A stretch of 64,000 nucleotides of DNA from Saprospiraceae bacterium (GTDB taxonomy: Bacteria; Bacteroidota; Bacteroidia; Chitinophagales; Saprospiraceae): NCBI GenBank assembly GCA_026982695.1, contig JALSGS010000021.1, positions 124,001-188,000 on the forward strand, written 5' to 3'. The stretch's first letter is position 1, and every line of letters begins with the position of its first letter. The translations under genes and the position numbers were made by a program. Shown here in pieces: positions 1 through 7,783 of the stretch. Under the pieces are notes generated by a model. It searched no databases. It saw only the letters and a list, made by a program, of their open reading frames with translations, and had not been told where the DNA came from.

Positions 1-497
1 CATCAAACTCGATCACATCTCAGTAGCATGCTTTCTTCTTACCGTAAGGTATACACCGGACTAGTGGATAATGGAGAAAACGTCACAGAGCTTTTCTCTA
101 ATTTGCTACAGGCCAAAAGGAGAAAAAGTGTCAAAATACATACTAACGAAACCCCTGCAACGTACTTTTCTGATTGTTGCTTTCGCTTTCGCTTTTCCAG
201 CTCGAGTGCCAAATACGAATCAGAAATATCAGAAATAGAGGCATGAACTTGGGTCTGGGATAGGTCAAAGTGTCTCATAGCTCATGGGATTTATGAAAAA
301 TTTGGATAGTTCATGGGCTGCGTACAACAGTATGTACTATTGCACGCCGGCTGTTGGGATGCTTCGCAAAATTTACCTTGCTAGGGGGCTTTCAATGAAC
401 TGATACGACAAATATATATAAAGGTTTTATTCATATCAAATAAATCATCAAAAACACTAAGCATGGCAATTGTTACCAATCTGAAATTCAATTTGTT
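1..497. other. Left-edge stretch with no convincing gene
   Basis: No reading frame here looks like a real protein. Two overlapping frames of 72 codons (+) and 79 codons (-) exist. The minus one has a hydrophobic segment, but neither has a recognisable family, good composition or a start signal. The stretch is AT-richer than the genes around it, especially 410-500, and should hold the promoter of the PolX gene that starts at 498, but I cannot point to a clean TAnnTTTG box. Confidence 0.5.
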
Positions 498-2183
498 ATG
501 ACAGAAAAAAAAATAGACAACAAGACAATCGCCCAGGCTTTTCGCCTACTTGCCGAATTGATGGAACTGCATGGGGAAGACCCCTACAAGATCAGGGCCT
601 ATCAAAATGCCTACACGCAATTGCGCAGGTTGAGCCAGCCCATTGCGCAGATGAGTGATGAGGAATTGACCAAGCAAAGAGGTGTGGGCAAAGCCATTTT
701 TGCCAAAATCAAAGAGCTTTTGGCTACTGGCACTATGCACAAGTTAGAAGAATACTTATCAATGACTCCTGCGGGCGTAGTGTCTTTGCTACAGATAAAA
801 GGGCTGGGGCCCAAAAAGGTACGCGTGCTTTGGAGCGAACTGGGAATTGAATCGCCAGGTGAGCTGCTATATGCCATTAACGAAAACCGCTTGCTCGAGC
901 TAAAAGGCTTTGGTCCCAAGACCCAAGAAGCCATTCGACAACAATTGGTGTTTTGGTTTCACGCACAAGGCAAATTTCACTATGCCACAGTGGCATTGGC
1001 GTGGGAAGCAATCCAACAAGCCCTTCTCAGAGCTTTCCCCGAAAAGCAAATAGCACCTACAGGCCCCTTTCGACGCAAATGCGATGTATTGGATGGTCTG
1101 GACTTGTTGATAGAAGGCGTGCCACCTACCGATGCAGCCTCATGGGCAGCTGTAGCACAAACTTCTAGCTGGAAGCGGCAAGGCAATAGTTGGCATGGCT
1201 TGTGGAACGAGAGTTTGCCGATACGCGCACACTTCTGCCCCTCTGACTGCTGGGGCACTTGTCAAGTGGAGACTACAGGTGATGACCTCTTCGTACAGGC
1301 ACTGACTCAACGCCTGGGTGGCACCTTACCTCCGATGCCCCAAGAAGATGCACTGTTCGCTCGGGCAAATATAAAACCAGTACCGCCAGAGCTGCGTCAT
1401 GGCAAACAATTTTGGCCCCAAGCCATTACTGGATCTTTACCCCACCTTATCGAAGTAGCAGACATCAAAGGTGTAATTCATGCCCACAGTACTTGGAGCG
1501 ATGGGATACACAGCTTGCAGCAAATGGCTGAAGCTGCCCGAGACAAAGGTTTTGAGTATCTGGTAATTAGTGATCACAGCCGTTCTGCTTTTTACGCCAA
1601 CGGGCTAGATTTAGAGCGGGTGCACCAGCAATGGGAAGAGATCGAGCAGTTAAATGAAGTCTTAGCACCATTCAAGATTTACAAATCGATCGAATCGGAC
1701 ATTCTGCCTGATGGCAGCCTGGACTATCCAGATGAGATATTGGCCCAATTCGACCTTGTCATTGCTAGCGTGCATAGTTACCTGCATATGGATGAAGCAA
1801 AAGCCACACAGCGGCTGTTGCGCGCCATTGCCCATCCTGCTACACGCATTCTAGGACATCCTTCCGGGCGTTTATTGCTGTCGCGCCCCGGTTATCCACT
1901 AGATTACGAGCGCATTATAGCGGCATGTGCCGCACATGGTGTGGCTATAGAGATCAATGCCAACCCGCACCGCTTAGATTTGGAGTGGCGATGGATACAA
2001 CCAGCACTTGCTGCAGGCGTACTTTTGAGCATCAACCCAGATGCCCACTCCATAGAAGGAATCGACGACATCCGCTGGGGAGTAGCCTCAGCTCGAAAAG
2101 GTGGGCTCACGGCAATACACTGCTTATCTGCTTTTGCTCGGTCTGAATTTGAGCGTTGGTTGCAGAAGGAACGCAGGCATTAA
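498..2183 (+). CDS. polX: PolX-family protein: degenerate polymerase plus PHP nuclease
   Basis: 561 residues with the standard bacterial PolX order: an N-terminal DNA-binding 8-kDa-like and helix-hairpin-helix region (about 1-150, with RGVGKAIFAKI and IKGLGPKK), a palm region (about 180-320), then a PHP phosphoesterase domain (about 322-561). PHP metal ligands are visible: HAHSTWSDG at 328-336, VISDHS, ESDILPDG, ASVHS, GHPSGR, EINANPH and NPDAHS. The palm is abnormal. The usual GS...D-x-D reads TGPFRRKCDVLDGLD (188-202), so the first catalytic Asp is Gly200 and the GS serine is Pro190. The third Asp position reads IRAHF (242-246). I infer a protein that keeps 3'-5' exonuclease or other phosphoesterase activity but has probably lost polymerisation. 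PolX normally serves base-excision gap repair. Family assignment is firm; loss of polymerase activity is inferred from sequence. Confidence 0.92.
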   Translation: MTEKKIDNKTIAQAFRLLAELMELHGEDPYKIRAYQNAYTQLRRLSQPIAQMSDEELTKQRGVGKAIFAKIKELLATGTMHKLEEYLSMTPAGVVSLLQIKGLGPKKVRVLWSELGIESPGELLYAINENRLLELKGFGPKTQEAIRQQLVFWFHAQGKFHYATVALAWEAIQQALLRAFPEKQIAPTGPFRRKCDVLDGLDLLIEGVPPTDAASWAAVAQTSSWKRQGNSWHGLWNESLPIRAHFCPSDCWGTCQVETTGDDLFVQALTQRLGGTLPPMPQEDALFARANIKPVPPELRHGKQFWPQAITGSLPHLIEVADIKGVIHAHSTWSDGIHSLQQMAEAARDKGFEYLVISDHSRSAFYANGLDLERVHQQWEEIEQLNEVLAPFKIYKSIESDILPDGSLDYPDEILAQFDLVIASVHSYLHMDEAKATQRLLRAIAHPATRILGHPSGRLLLSRPGYPLDYERIIAACAAHGVAIEINANPHRLDLEWRWIQPALAAGVLLSINPDAHSIEGIDDIRWGVASARKGGLTAIHCLSAFARSEFERWLQKERRH

Positions 2184-2214
2184 CAGGTCGTTAACACCTG
2201 CTCCATACGACCCC

Positions 2215-2246
2215 TTGCAGGAAAAATCTAAGCTCAGCTATCTTTG
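2215..2246 (+). promoter_or_regulatory. Bacteroidota-type promoter for the DUF1573 gene
   Basis: TTG at 2215-2217, a 21-nt spacer, then TATCTTTG at 2239-2246, an exact match to the Bacteroidota -7 consensus TAnnTTTG. The expected start of transcription is about 2253, some 57 nt before the ATG at 2310. The spacing equals that of the trp and tRNA-Leu promoters in this window. Confidence 0.7.
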
Positions 2247-2309
2247 CATAGCTTAAAAGTATCAGGATTGACTATTATATTATTTATGTAAATCAAAAAT
2301 CCCGAAACT

Positions 2310-2849
2310 ATGCTGAAGCGTCTTATTTTTGGTTTGGCAATAGTGCTGTTTGTAGGTGCTATCGTCAGCTGTGGTTCGGAAGGTAGTGATGCTACTGGCG
2401 AAGATGCTGCTCGCCAGAGCGTAACTCCTAACCAGAATGCAGCTCAAACGTCCTCACCCCAACCTGCCACACAAGCTACTCAGGCACCCACTGGGCCTAC
2501 AACGACGATTGCTTTTGAAGAGTCGGAGTACGACTTTGGGACGGTAAAAGCAGGCGAGAAAGTGACACATGTATTTAAGTTCAAAAATACAGGTTCCGAG
2601 CCACTGATCATCAGCAATGCCAAAGGTAGCTGTGGTTGTACAGTGCCCAACTGGCCACGCGAGCCCATTCCGCCTGGCGGCGAGGGCGAAATTGTAGTAG
2701 AGTTCAACTCTAAAGGTAAGCGCGGCAAGCAGAACCGAAAAGTCACCATCACTGCCAATACCGAGCCACCTCAGACCTTCTTGTACGTTAAAGGCGAGGT
2801 GATTCCCGATCAGAGCCAAAGCACGCCAGCTAACAAAGTGACGCAGTAA
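2310..2849 (+). CDS. DUF1573 lipoprotein
   Basis: 179 residues. The signal sequence MLKRLIFGLAIVLFVGAIVSC ends in a lipobox-like IVSC with Cys21 as the likely lipidated residue. A disordered linker rich in Gln, Thr, Ala and Pro (about 25-65) leads to one DUF1573 immunoglobulin-like domain (about 66-168). The domain shows the hallmark YDFGTVKAGE, the Cys pair in GSCGCTVP, the proline-rich PREPIPPGGEGEI and the terminal beta-strands. DUF1573 proteins are abundant in Bacteroidota; their molecular role is not established. A paralogue with the same core lies at 34599-35117. It has its own promoter and is closed by a terminator at 2878-2917, so it is probably monocistronic. Confidence 0.88.
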   Translation: MLKRLIFGLAIVLFVGAIVSCGSEGSDATGEDAARQSVTPNQNAAQTSSPQPATQATQAPTGPTTTIAFEESEYDFGTVKAGEKVTHVFKFKNTGSEPLIISNAKGSCGCTVPNWPREPIPPGGEGEIVVEFNSKGKRGKQNRKVTITANTEPPQTFLYVKGEVIPDQSQSTPANKVTQ

Positions 2850-2877
2850 GTGCCTCGTGTACTTTTTGCTTTTCCAC

Positions 2878-2917
2878 AAAGAAGCTCGCATCAGATTACA
2901 CTGATGCGGGCTTCTTT
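2878..2917 (+). terminator. Intrinsic terminator after the DUF1573 gene
   Basis: An inverted repeat pairs AAAGAAGC..GCATCAG with CTGATGC..GCTTCTTT around a short ATTACA loop, ending in a T-rich end. It lies 28 nt after the stop codon at 2849 and separates this gene from the prenyltransferase. Confidence 0.8.
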
Positions 2918-2969
2918 TATAAAGTCTTGATGTGTGTACGAATCCCTATGGGGCTTTATCTTGGCGCTC

Positions 2970-3848
2970 ATGGAAAAGATCACTACGCTGAAGCATTACC
3001 TTTCGCTGATCAAGTTCAGCCATACCATCTTTGCCATGCCCTTTGCCCTACTGGGTTTTTTTTTAGGTGTGCTGGACGAAGGCTTATTTCAATGGGCTGA
3101 TCTGTTGCTGGTGATAGCTTGTATGGTGTTTGCCCGCAGCGCGGCCATGGCCTTCAACCGATATTTGGACCGAGACATCGATGCACGCAACCCGCGTACG
3201 GCACAAAGAGAAATTCCGGCAGGCATCATTCAGCCAACTCAGGTGCTTCGCTTCGTATGGATCAACGCAGTGCTTTTTATGGCAGCTGCATGGCTGCTCA
3301 ATCCGCTGTGTTTTTATCTATCGCCCATAGCCTTAGCGATCATACTGGGCTATAGCTATACCAAGCGCTTTACAGCGTTATGTCACTTTGTATTGGGTTT
3401 AGGCCTGGCTTTAGCTCCTATAGGCGCTTATTTAGCGGTGACAGGGCATTTTTCCATCTTGCCTATAGTGTATGGGCTGGCGGTGCTGAGTTGGGTGGCA
3501 GGATTCGACATCATTTATGCACTCCAGGATGAAGCCTTCGATCGCCACTACCAGCTACATTCCATACCGGCAGCGTTGGGTAAGGTGCGTGCACTGCAAC
3601 TTGCCCGTGGGCTCCACTTTTTCAGTGCAGTAGCCATTATCTTGGCAGGAATGCTACTGGCCCAGCGCTATGTACAAGTGGGCTGGTTACATTGGGCAGC
3701 AGTAGCCGTTTTCTGTGGTTTACTGGTTTTTCAGCACCGCCTGGTGCGTCCTAACGACCTGAGCCGGGTGAACCTCGCTTTTTTCACCACCAATGGTGTG
3801 GCAAGTCTCGTTTTCGGCCTACTCGTGATTGCGGATTTTTATTTGTAA
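2970..3848 (+). CDS. UbiA-family prenyltransferase
   Basis: 292 residues from the ATG at 2970 (MEKITTLKHYLSLIKFSH). An in-frame start at 2934 would add 12 residues but sits close behind the terminator and lacks family-like sequence. The protein is a polytopic membrane enzyme of about eight or nine helices. Both UbiA aspartate motifs are present: NRYLDRDIDARNPRTAQRE and YALQDEAFDRHY, which bind Mg2+ and prenyl diphosphate. The family attaches polyprenyl chains to aromatic quinone precursors. The sequence resembles 4-hydroxybenzoate-type enzymes, and in a menaquinone organism it could be MqnP of the futalosine route, but the substrate cannot be fixed from sequence. It is followed after 12 nt by a haem-binding protein gene and then a YdiI-like thioesterase gene. 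Confidence 0.85.
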   Translation: MEKITTLKHYLSLIKFSHTIFAMPFALLGFFLGVLDEGLFQWADLLLVIACMVFARSAAMAFNRYLDRDIDARNPRTAQREIPAGIIQPTQVLRFVWINAVLFMAAAWLLNPLCFYLSPIALAIILGYSYTKRFTALCHFVLGLGLALAPIGAYLAVTGHFSILPIVYGLAVLSWVAGFDIIYALQDEAFDRHYQLHSIPAALGKVRALQLARGLHFFSAVAIILAGMLLAQRYVQVGWLHWAAVAVFCGLLVFQHRLVRPNDLSRVNLAFFTTNGVASLVFGLLVIADFYL

Positions 3849-3860
3849 AAAATTGCCTCA

Positions 3861-4313
3861 ATGAAAAAACAAATCATCTATTCAGTTCTTGTATTATTGT
3901 TAGTGCTCCAGTTCTTCCAGCCTGACCGTTCAGTACCTTCCTTTGAGGTGAGACAAGACTTTTTGGTGGAGATGCAGCCCCCCCAAGACATCGCTCGCAT
4001 GTTTCGTACTGCTTGTTACGACTGCCATTCCTATCAGACCTATTGGCCGTGGTATAGCTACATACAGCCCATAGGCTGGTTTTTGGCCAATCACGTCCGA
4101 GAAGCCCGTACACACTTGAACCTTTCAAAGTGGGGACTTATGAGCATAGAAGACCAGCTAGATGCCCTTGAAGAAATGAGTAATGCCATCGAAGAGGGAT
4201 GGATGCCGCTCAATTCATATACCTTTATGCATGCTCAGGCCAACCTAAGCGAGGCACAACGTGCAGCCATCGTCAATTGGCTGCGCCAAACCCAGCCCAC
4301 TGTAGTGGAATGA
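3861..4313 (+). CDS. Haem-binding domain protein with one CxxCH site
   Basis: 150 residues. A single hydrophobic N-terminal segment (MKKQIIYSVLVLLLVLQFF) acts as signal or anchor, so the rest should face the periplasm. One c-type haem motif, CYDCHS, sits at about residues 51-56, followed by an aromatic stretch (YQTYWPWYSYIQPIGWFLANHV). This pattern matches the haem-binding domain family (Haem_bd, PF14376) common in Bacteroidota, and the length fits. The gene begins 12 nt after the UbiA gene and is probably co-transcribed with it and the following thioesterase. The electron-transfer partner is unknown. Confidence 0.82.
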   Translation: MKKQIIYSVLVLLLVLQFFQPDRSVPSFEVRQDFLVEMQPPQDIARMFRTACYDCHSYQTYWPWYSYIQPIGWFLANHVREARTHLNLSKWGLMSIEDQLDALEEMSNAIEEGWMPLNSYTFMHAQANLSEAQRAAIVNWLRQTQPTVVE

Positions 4314-4335
4314 AATAAAAAAATTCCAATTCGCA

Positions 4336-4779
4336 ATGCACCCCATTTGGAAGCAGCCCTTTACTATAGCAGCCCTCAACGATTTGTCCCAACACACGAT
4401 GGTAGCCCACTTGGGCATCCAGATTGTAGAAGTAGGCGACGACTATCTCAAGGCCACCATGCCAGTGGACCGGCGCACTGTCCAACCCATGCGCTTATTA
4501 CACGGCGGCGCATCCGTAGCGTTGGCTGAAACCTTAGGTAGTGTAGCGGGCTTCCTCTGCTTAGATGATGTGGGCCAACAGCAGGTAGTAGGCGTCGATA
4601 TCAATGCTACACATTTGCGTGCGGGTAGAGAAGGTGAAATCGTTACGGGTATAGCTCGCCCGCTGAAGTTGGGGCGACGGCTGCAGATGTGGCAGATTGA
4701 AATTTCCAATCCAGCTGGTGAACTATTATGCGTAAGCCGCATCACATTAGCGGTAATCGAACGAAAGCAAGAAGAATAA
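4336..4779 (+). CDS. Hotdog-fold thioesterase, YdiI/MenI-like
   Basis: 147 residues, a typical length for a single hotdog domain. The active-site loop LLHGGASVALAETLGSVAG is present, with the likely catalytic Glu in LAETLGS, as are VGVDINATHLR and the C-terminal LQMWQIEI..GELLCVSRIT. This resembles the EntH/YdiI branch of PaaI-type acyl-CoA thioesterases, whose member YdiI hydrolyses 1,4-dihydroxy-2-naphthoyl-CoA in menaquinone synthesis. The neighbouring UbiA gene makes a quinone role plausible, but a general acyl-CoA thioesterase cannot be excluded. The gene starts 22 nt after the haem-binding protein gene. Confidence 0.85.
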   Translation: MHPIWKQPFTIAALNDLSQHTMVAHLGIQIVEVGDDYLKATMPVDRRTVQPMRLLHGGASVALAETLGSVAGFLCLDDVGQQQVVGVDINATHLRAGREGEIVTGIARPLKLGRRLQMWQIEISNPAGELLCVSRITLAVIERKQEE

Positions 4780-4814
4780 AAACACCTCCTCTAATCACAG
4801 ACAATACCATTGCA

Positions 4815-4949
4815 ATGAAATGGCTTTTGACATATTGCATATGTAGCTGCCTTTCGGCAAATGTTTGGGCACCGCGCAAACCCTATTTGGAAGGCTGGCT
4901 CAGCAAACTTGTTGTCTATCTAAGGCTAAATCACATCCCCCCACCCTAG
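4815..4949 (+). CDS. Possible small secreted peptide (44 aa)
   Basis: A short frame starting at ATG 4815, in the 215-nt gap between the thioesterase and the VOC gene. The first 20 residues (MKWLLTYCICSCLSANVWAP) look like a cleavable signal sequence, and a 24-residue mature part follows. I recognise no family. The codons for LSANV come from a copy of the dispersed word GCCTTTCGGCAAA (4849-4861), so part of its sequence reflects the DNA word. It may be a chance frame or a gene remnant. Confidence 0.3.
   Translation: MKWLLTYCICSCLSANVWAPRKPYLEGWLSKLVVYLRLNHIPPP
4849..4861 (-). repeat. Copy of 13-bp dispersed word TTTGCCGAAAGGC
   Basis: Exact copy in reverse orientation (plus strand GCCTTTCGGCAAA, continued by TG, so the 15-bp form CATTTGCCGAAAGGC is complete). 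It lies in the possible small ORF at 4815-4949. Confidence 0.7.
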
Positions 4950-4994
4950 CCGATTAGTAATTCATCCTAACTAATTGCCCACTAAAAATAGTTT

Positions 4995-5414
4995 ATGGAG
5001 CATTTCCCCTTTCATTTAGCTTTTCCAGTACGCGATTTGCAGGCCACACGCGACCCTTACGAAGGGTTGTTGGGCTGCACCATTGGACGCATGGATGCCC
5101 GATGGATCGACTTCAACTTTTGGGGGCACCAGCTCACGGCCCATTTAGTCGATGAACCTGTAGGCGATGTACCTGTCAATATAGTAGATGGGCACCAGGT
5201 GCCCGTACGCCATTTTGGATGTATTCTCCCTCGGGAAGCATGGCATCAGCTGGCTGATAAGCTGCAGGCTGAGGGGATTTCATTCATCATAGCACCTTAT
5301 CTACACTTTGAAGGACAAGCAGGTGAACAAGCAACCATGTTTTTACTCGACCCGTCAGGCAATGCCCTGGAATTTAAATCATTCAAAAATCCAGAAAACG
5401 TTTTAGCTAAGTGA
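4995..5414 (+). CDS. VOC (glyoxalase/bleomycin-resistance fold) protein
   Basis: 139 residues, one vicinal-oxygen-chelate unit pair. It shows the usual N-terminal strand [19 protein letters not shown], a central RHFGCIL strand with a His, and the C-terminal [19 protein letters not shown], where His7, His75-like and the final Glu are candidate metal ligands. VOC proteins include glyoxalases, dioxygenases and antibiotic-binding proteins; this one gives no clue to substrate. The stop codon overlaps the region just before the FISUMP lipoprotein gene, which suggests co-transcription. Confidence 0.85.
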   Translation: MEHFPFHLAFPVRDLQATRDPYEGLLGCTIGRMDARWIDFNFWGHQLTAHLVDEPVGDVPVNIVDGHQVPVRHFGCILPREAWHQLADKLQAEGISFIIAPYLHFEGQAGEQATMFLLDPSGNALEFKSFKNPENVLAK

Positions 5415-5425
5415 GTGATATTGGT

Positions 5426-5995
5426 ATGTGGAGGTTAGGACTCTTGATACTGCTGGGAATAAGTGCCTGTCAGCCAGCACAAAAATTCGAGCACACTTTT
5501 GTAGATCTGCGCGATGGGCAAGCCTATCGCATTCGTCGTGTGGGTGAACTGGAATGGATGATGGAAAACCTGCGCTATGCAGTTGATAGCTCTTGGTGTG
5601 TGCCTTCTGATAGCTCCTGCACCCGCTACGGACGCCTGTATCCTTGGCAAATAGCAAAGAAAGCATGCCCGCCAGGCTGGCGCTTGCCTTCTATAGGTGA
5701 GTGGAGCCGATTTGTCGAGCGCCTGAGCCCCGGATGGCATGAGACAAACGGACCACAACGAGCCTACGAAGCGCTTGAACCTCTCATACAAGCAGCGGGC
5801 TTCTACCAGCCCTGGACGGGCCGATTTTTGGGTCGAGATACAGCTGCTACCTATTGGGCTTCTGATCGCTTTGGCCTATCAGCTGCCATGGGGTTAGTTT
5901 GGTCACGTGTACATCGCACTGTAGAACTGACGCCCTTAAGTGCAGAGGCCGGCCATACCTGTCGTTGTGTGCGCAAGCCCATAGAGGCACATTAA
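5426..5995 (+). CDS. FISUMP-domain lipoprotein
   Basis: 189 residues from the ATG at 5426. A GTG at 5411 would overlap the previous stop, but the ATG gives a clean lipoprotein signal (MWRLGLLILLGISAC, lipobox ISAC). The mature part carries the fibrobacter-succinogenes-major-paralogous (FISUMP) signature: DLRDGQAYRIRRVG.LEWMMENLRY near the N-terminus, YGRLYPWQIAKKACPPGWRLPS in the middle, YWASD, and a terminal CRCVR. Four extra Cys residues may form disulfides. FISUMP proteins are surface or periplasmic proteins of unknown function, frequent in Bacteroidota and Fibrobacteres. Confidence 0.82.
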   Translation: MWRLGLLILLGISACQPAQKFEHTFVDLRDGQAYRIRRVGELEWMMENLRYAVDSSWCVPSDSSCTRYGRLYPWQIAKKACPPGWRLPSIGEWSRFVERLSPGWHETNGPQRAYEALEPLIQAAGFYQPWTGRFLGRDTAATYWASDRFGLSAAMGLVWSRVHRTVELTPLSAEAGHTCRCVRKPIEAH

Positions 5996-6055
5996 CGCGC
6001 AATAAGCTACGTGCAAATTGAATTTTGAGTTAAGTATTGGAGTGCTTAGCGAGAA

Positions 6056-6090
6056 TTTGTCGTGGTTTCTATGTGTGGCGCGTATTTTTG
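6056..6090 (+). promoter_or_regulatory. Probable guaA promoter
   Basis: TTTG at 6056-6059 and TATTTTTG at 6083-6090 (exact TAnnTTTG), spacer 23 nt. Transcription would begin near 6097. This excludes an in-frame upstream start at 6062 and supports the ATG at 6122. The -7 box is embedded in a small inverted repeat GCGCG..CGCGC. Confidence 0.55.
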
Positions 6091-6121
6091 CGCGCTCATC
6101 CACTCATATGAAAATATCGGC

Positions 6122-7660
6122 ATGACGGAGAAGGTTGTCATTCTCGACTTTGGATCGCAATACACTCAGCTGATTGCACGGCGCATCCGCGAGCTGAATA
6201 TCTACAGCGAAATCGTGCCCTATCACAAAGTTCCACCACTGACCGAAGAAGTCAAGGCGGTAATACTGTCGGGCAGTCCTTTCTCAGTGTGCGATGAGCA
6301 AGCGCCGCAGGTACCCATAGCAGAGTGGGTGGGGCACAAACCCATACTGGGTATTTGCTATGGCGCGCAATTGCTAGCCCAACACTTCGGTGGTGTAGTT
6401 GAGCGCTCGGAAAAGCGCGAGTACGGCAAAGCCCACCTGCGCGGCTTGCAGGCCGATCCACTGTTTGAAGCTATCGACGAGGGTTCACAAGTGTGGATGT
6501 CGCATGGCGACTCCATCATCGCGCTGCCCAAATCATTTGAGTTAATTGCCAGTACAGATAGTATACCCGTAGCAGCTTTCCGAAGTGCACCTGGCTGTTT
6601 CGCTCAGCCCGTTTATGGCCTGCAGTTTCACCCTGAAGTAGCGCATAGCATCGATGGACTACAGTTGTTGTACAATTTCACCATGCACATTGTTGGATGT
6701 GCTGCCAACTGGACGCCCTCGTCTTTTGTGCAGCAAACCATCGCCGATTTGCGTACGCAAATCGGTTCGGACAAAGTGCTTATGGGCTTATCTGGAGGCG
6801 TGGACTCTACAGTAGCTGCCACATTGATTCATCGGGCTGTAGGCAATCAGCTCACCTGTATTTTTGTAGATAATGGCCTTTTGCGCAAGCACGAATACCA
6901 ACAGGTACTGGATTCGTACCAAGGCATGGGGCTCAATGTGATTGGCGTGGATGCCAGCCAACGCTTTTACCAACAGCTTAAAGGCATCACTGACCCAGAG
7001 CAAAAGCGCAAGATTATCGGCCGCGTGTTTATCGAGGTGTTTGAAGAAGAGGCCCGAAAAGTTGAAAATGTCGTATGGCTGGGGCAAGGCACGATCTACC
7101 CAGACGTGATTGAAAGCGTATCAGTACACGGACCGAGTGTGACGATCAAAAGTCATCACAACGTAGGCGGGCTACCCGACAAGCTGCGACTGAAAATTGT
7201 AGAGCCGCTGCGCATGTTGTTTAAAGACGAAGTGCGCAAGGTCGGACACGAGTTACACATACCACCAGCTATCTTAGGTCGTCATCCCTTTCCAGGGCCA
7301 GGCTTGGCCATACGCATCTTGGGCGAAGTGACGCCCCAACACGTGCACTTGCTGCAAGAAGCTGATGCCATCTTCATTAATGGGTTGCGCGAATGGGGCC
7401 TCTACGACGAAGTATGGCAAGCCGCTACAATCCTTCTGCCCATCTACTCAGTAGGCGTCATGGGTGATGAGCGCACCTACGAACAAGTGGTAGCCTTGCG
7501 TGCAGTTTCTTCCACTGACGGCATGACAGCCGAGTGGAGCCGCTTGCCACACGAGTTTCTTGCCTGGGTAAGTACCGAGATTATCAATCGCGTTAGAGGC
7601 ATTAATCGCGTGGTTTACGATATTAGCACCAAGCCACCAGCAACGATCGAGTGGGAATGA
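6122..7660 (+). CDS. guaA: GMP synthase (glutamine-hydrolysing)
   Basis: 512 residues from ATG 6122 ([21 protein letters not shown]), the normal length. It converts XMP, ATP and glutamine to GMP in the cytoplasm. The N-terminal class I glutamine amidotransferase has Cys79 in LGICYGAQ and the His/Glu pair in QFHPEV. The ATP pyrophosphatase domain has the PP-loop GLSGGVDST, and the C-terminal dimerisation domain ends in the conserved PPATIEWE. It has its own promoter at 6056-6090. A strong GC hairpin follows the stop codon at 7681-7711. Confidence 0.97.
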   Translation: MTEKVVILDFGSQYTQLIARRIRELNIYSEIVPYHKVPPLTEEVKAVILSGSPFSVCDEQAPQVPIAEWVGHKPILGICYGAQLLAQHFGGVVERSEKREYGKAHLRGLQADPLFEAIDEGSQVWMSHGDSIIALPKSFELIASTDSIPVAAFRSAPGCFAQPVYGLQFHPEVAHSIDGLQLLYNFTMHIVGCAANWTPSSFVQQTIADLRTQIGSDKVLMGLSGGVDSTVAATLIHRAVGNQLTCIFVDNGLLRKHEYQQVLDSYQGMGLNVIGVDASQRFYQQLKGITDPEQKRKIIGRVFIEVFEEEARKVENVVWLGQGTIYPDVIESVSVHGPSVTIKSHHNVGGLPDKLRLKIVEPLRMLFKDEVRKVGHELHIPPAILGRHPFPGPGLAIRILGEVTPQHVHLLQEADAIFINGLREWGLYDEVWQAATILLPIYSVGVMGDERTYEQVVALRAVSSTDGMTAEWSRLPHEFLAWVSTEIINRVRGINRVVYDISTKPPATIEWE

Positions 7661-7680
7661 GCTGTGCCGCGCTCAAAGAG

Positions 7681-7711
7681 GCGCAGCCCTCCCCCGCCCG
7701 TCGGGCTGCGC
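7681..7711. other. Strong GC-rich hairpin after guaA
   Basis: GCGCAGCCC at 7681-7689 pairs perfectly with GGGCTGCGC at 7703-7711 around a 13-nt C-rich loop. It lies 20 nt after the guaA stop. No T-run follows on either side, so it is not a canonical intrinsic terminator. It may be an mRNA 3' stabiliser or the remains of one. Confidence 0.5.
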
Positions 7712-7783
7712 GGCTATGCATAGGTGGCTTGCCCCAGTGCACGCAAGCGCTGTTCACAAAAGCTAAAGCACATGCAGCAGAAA

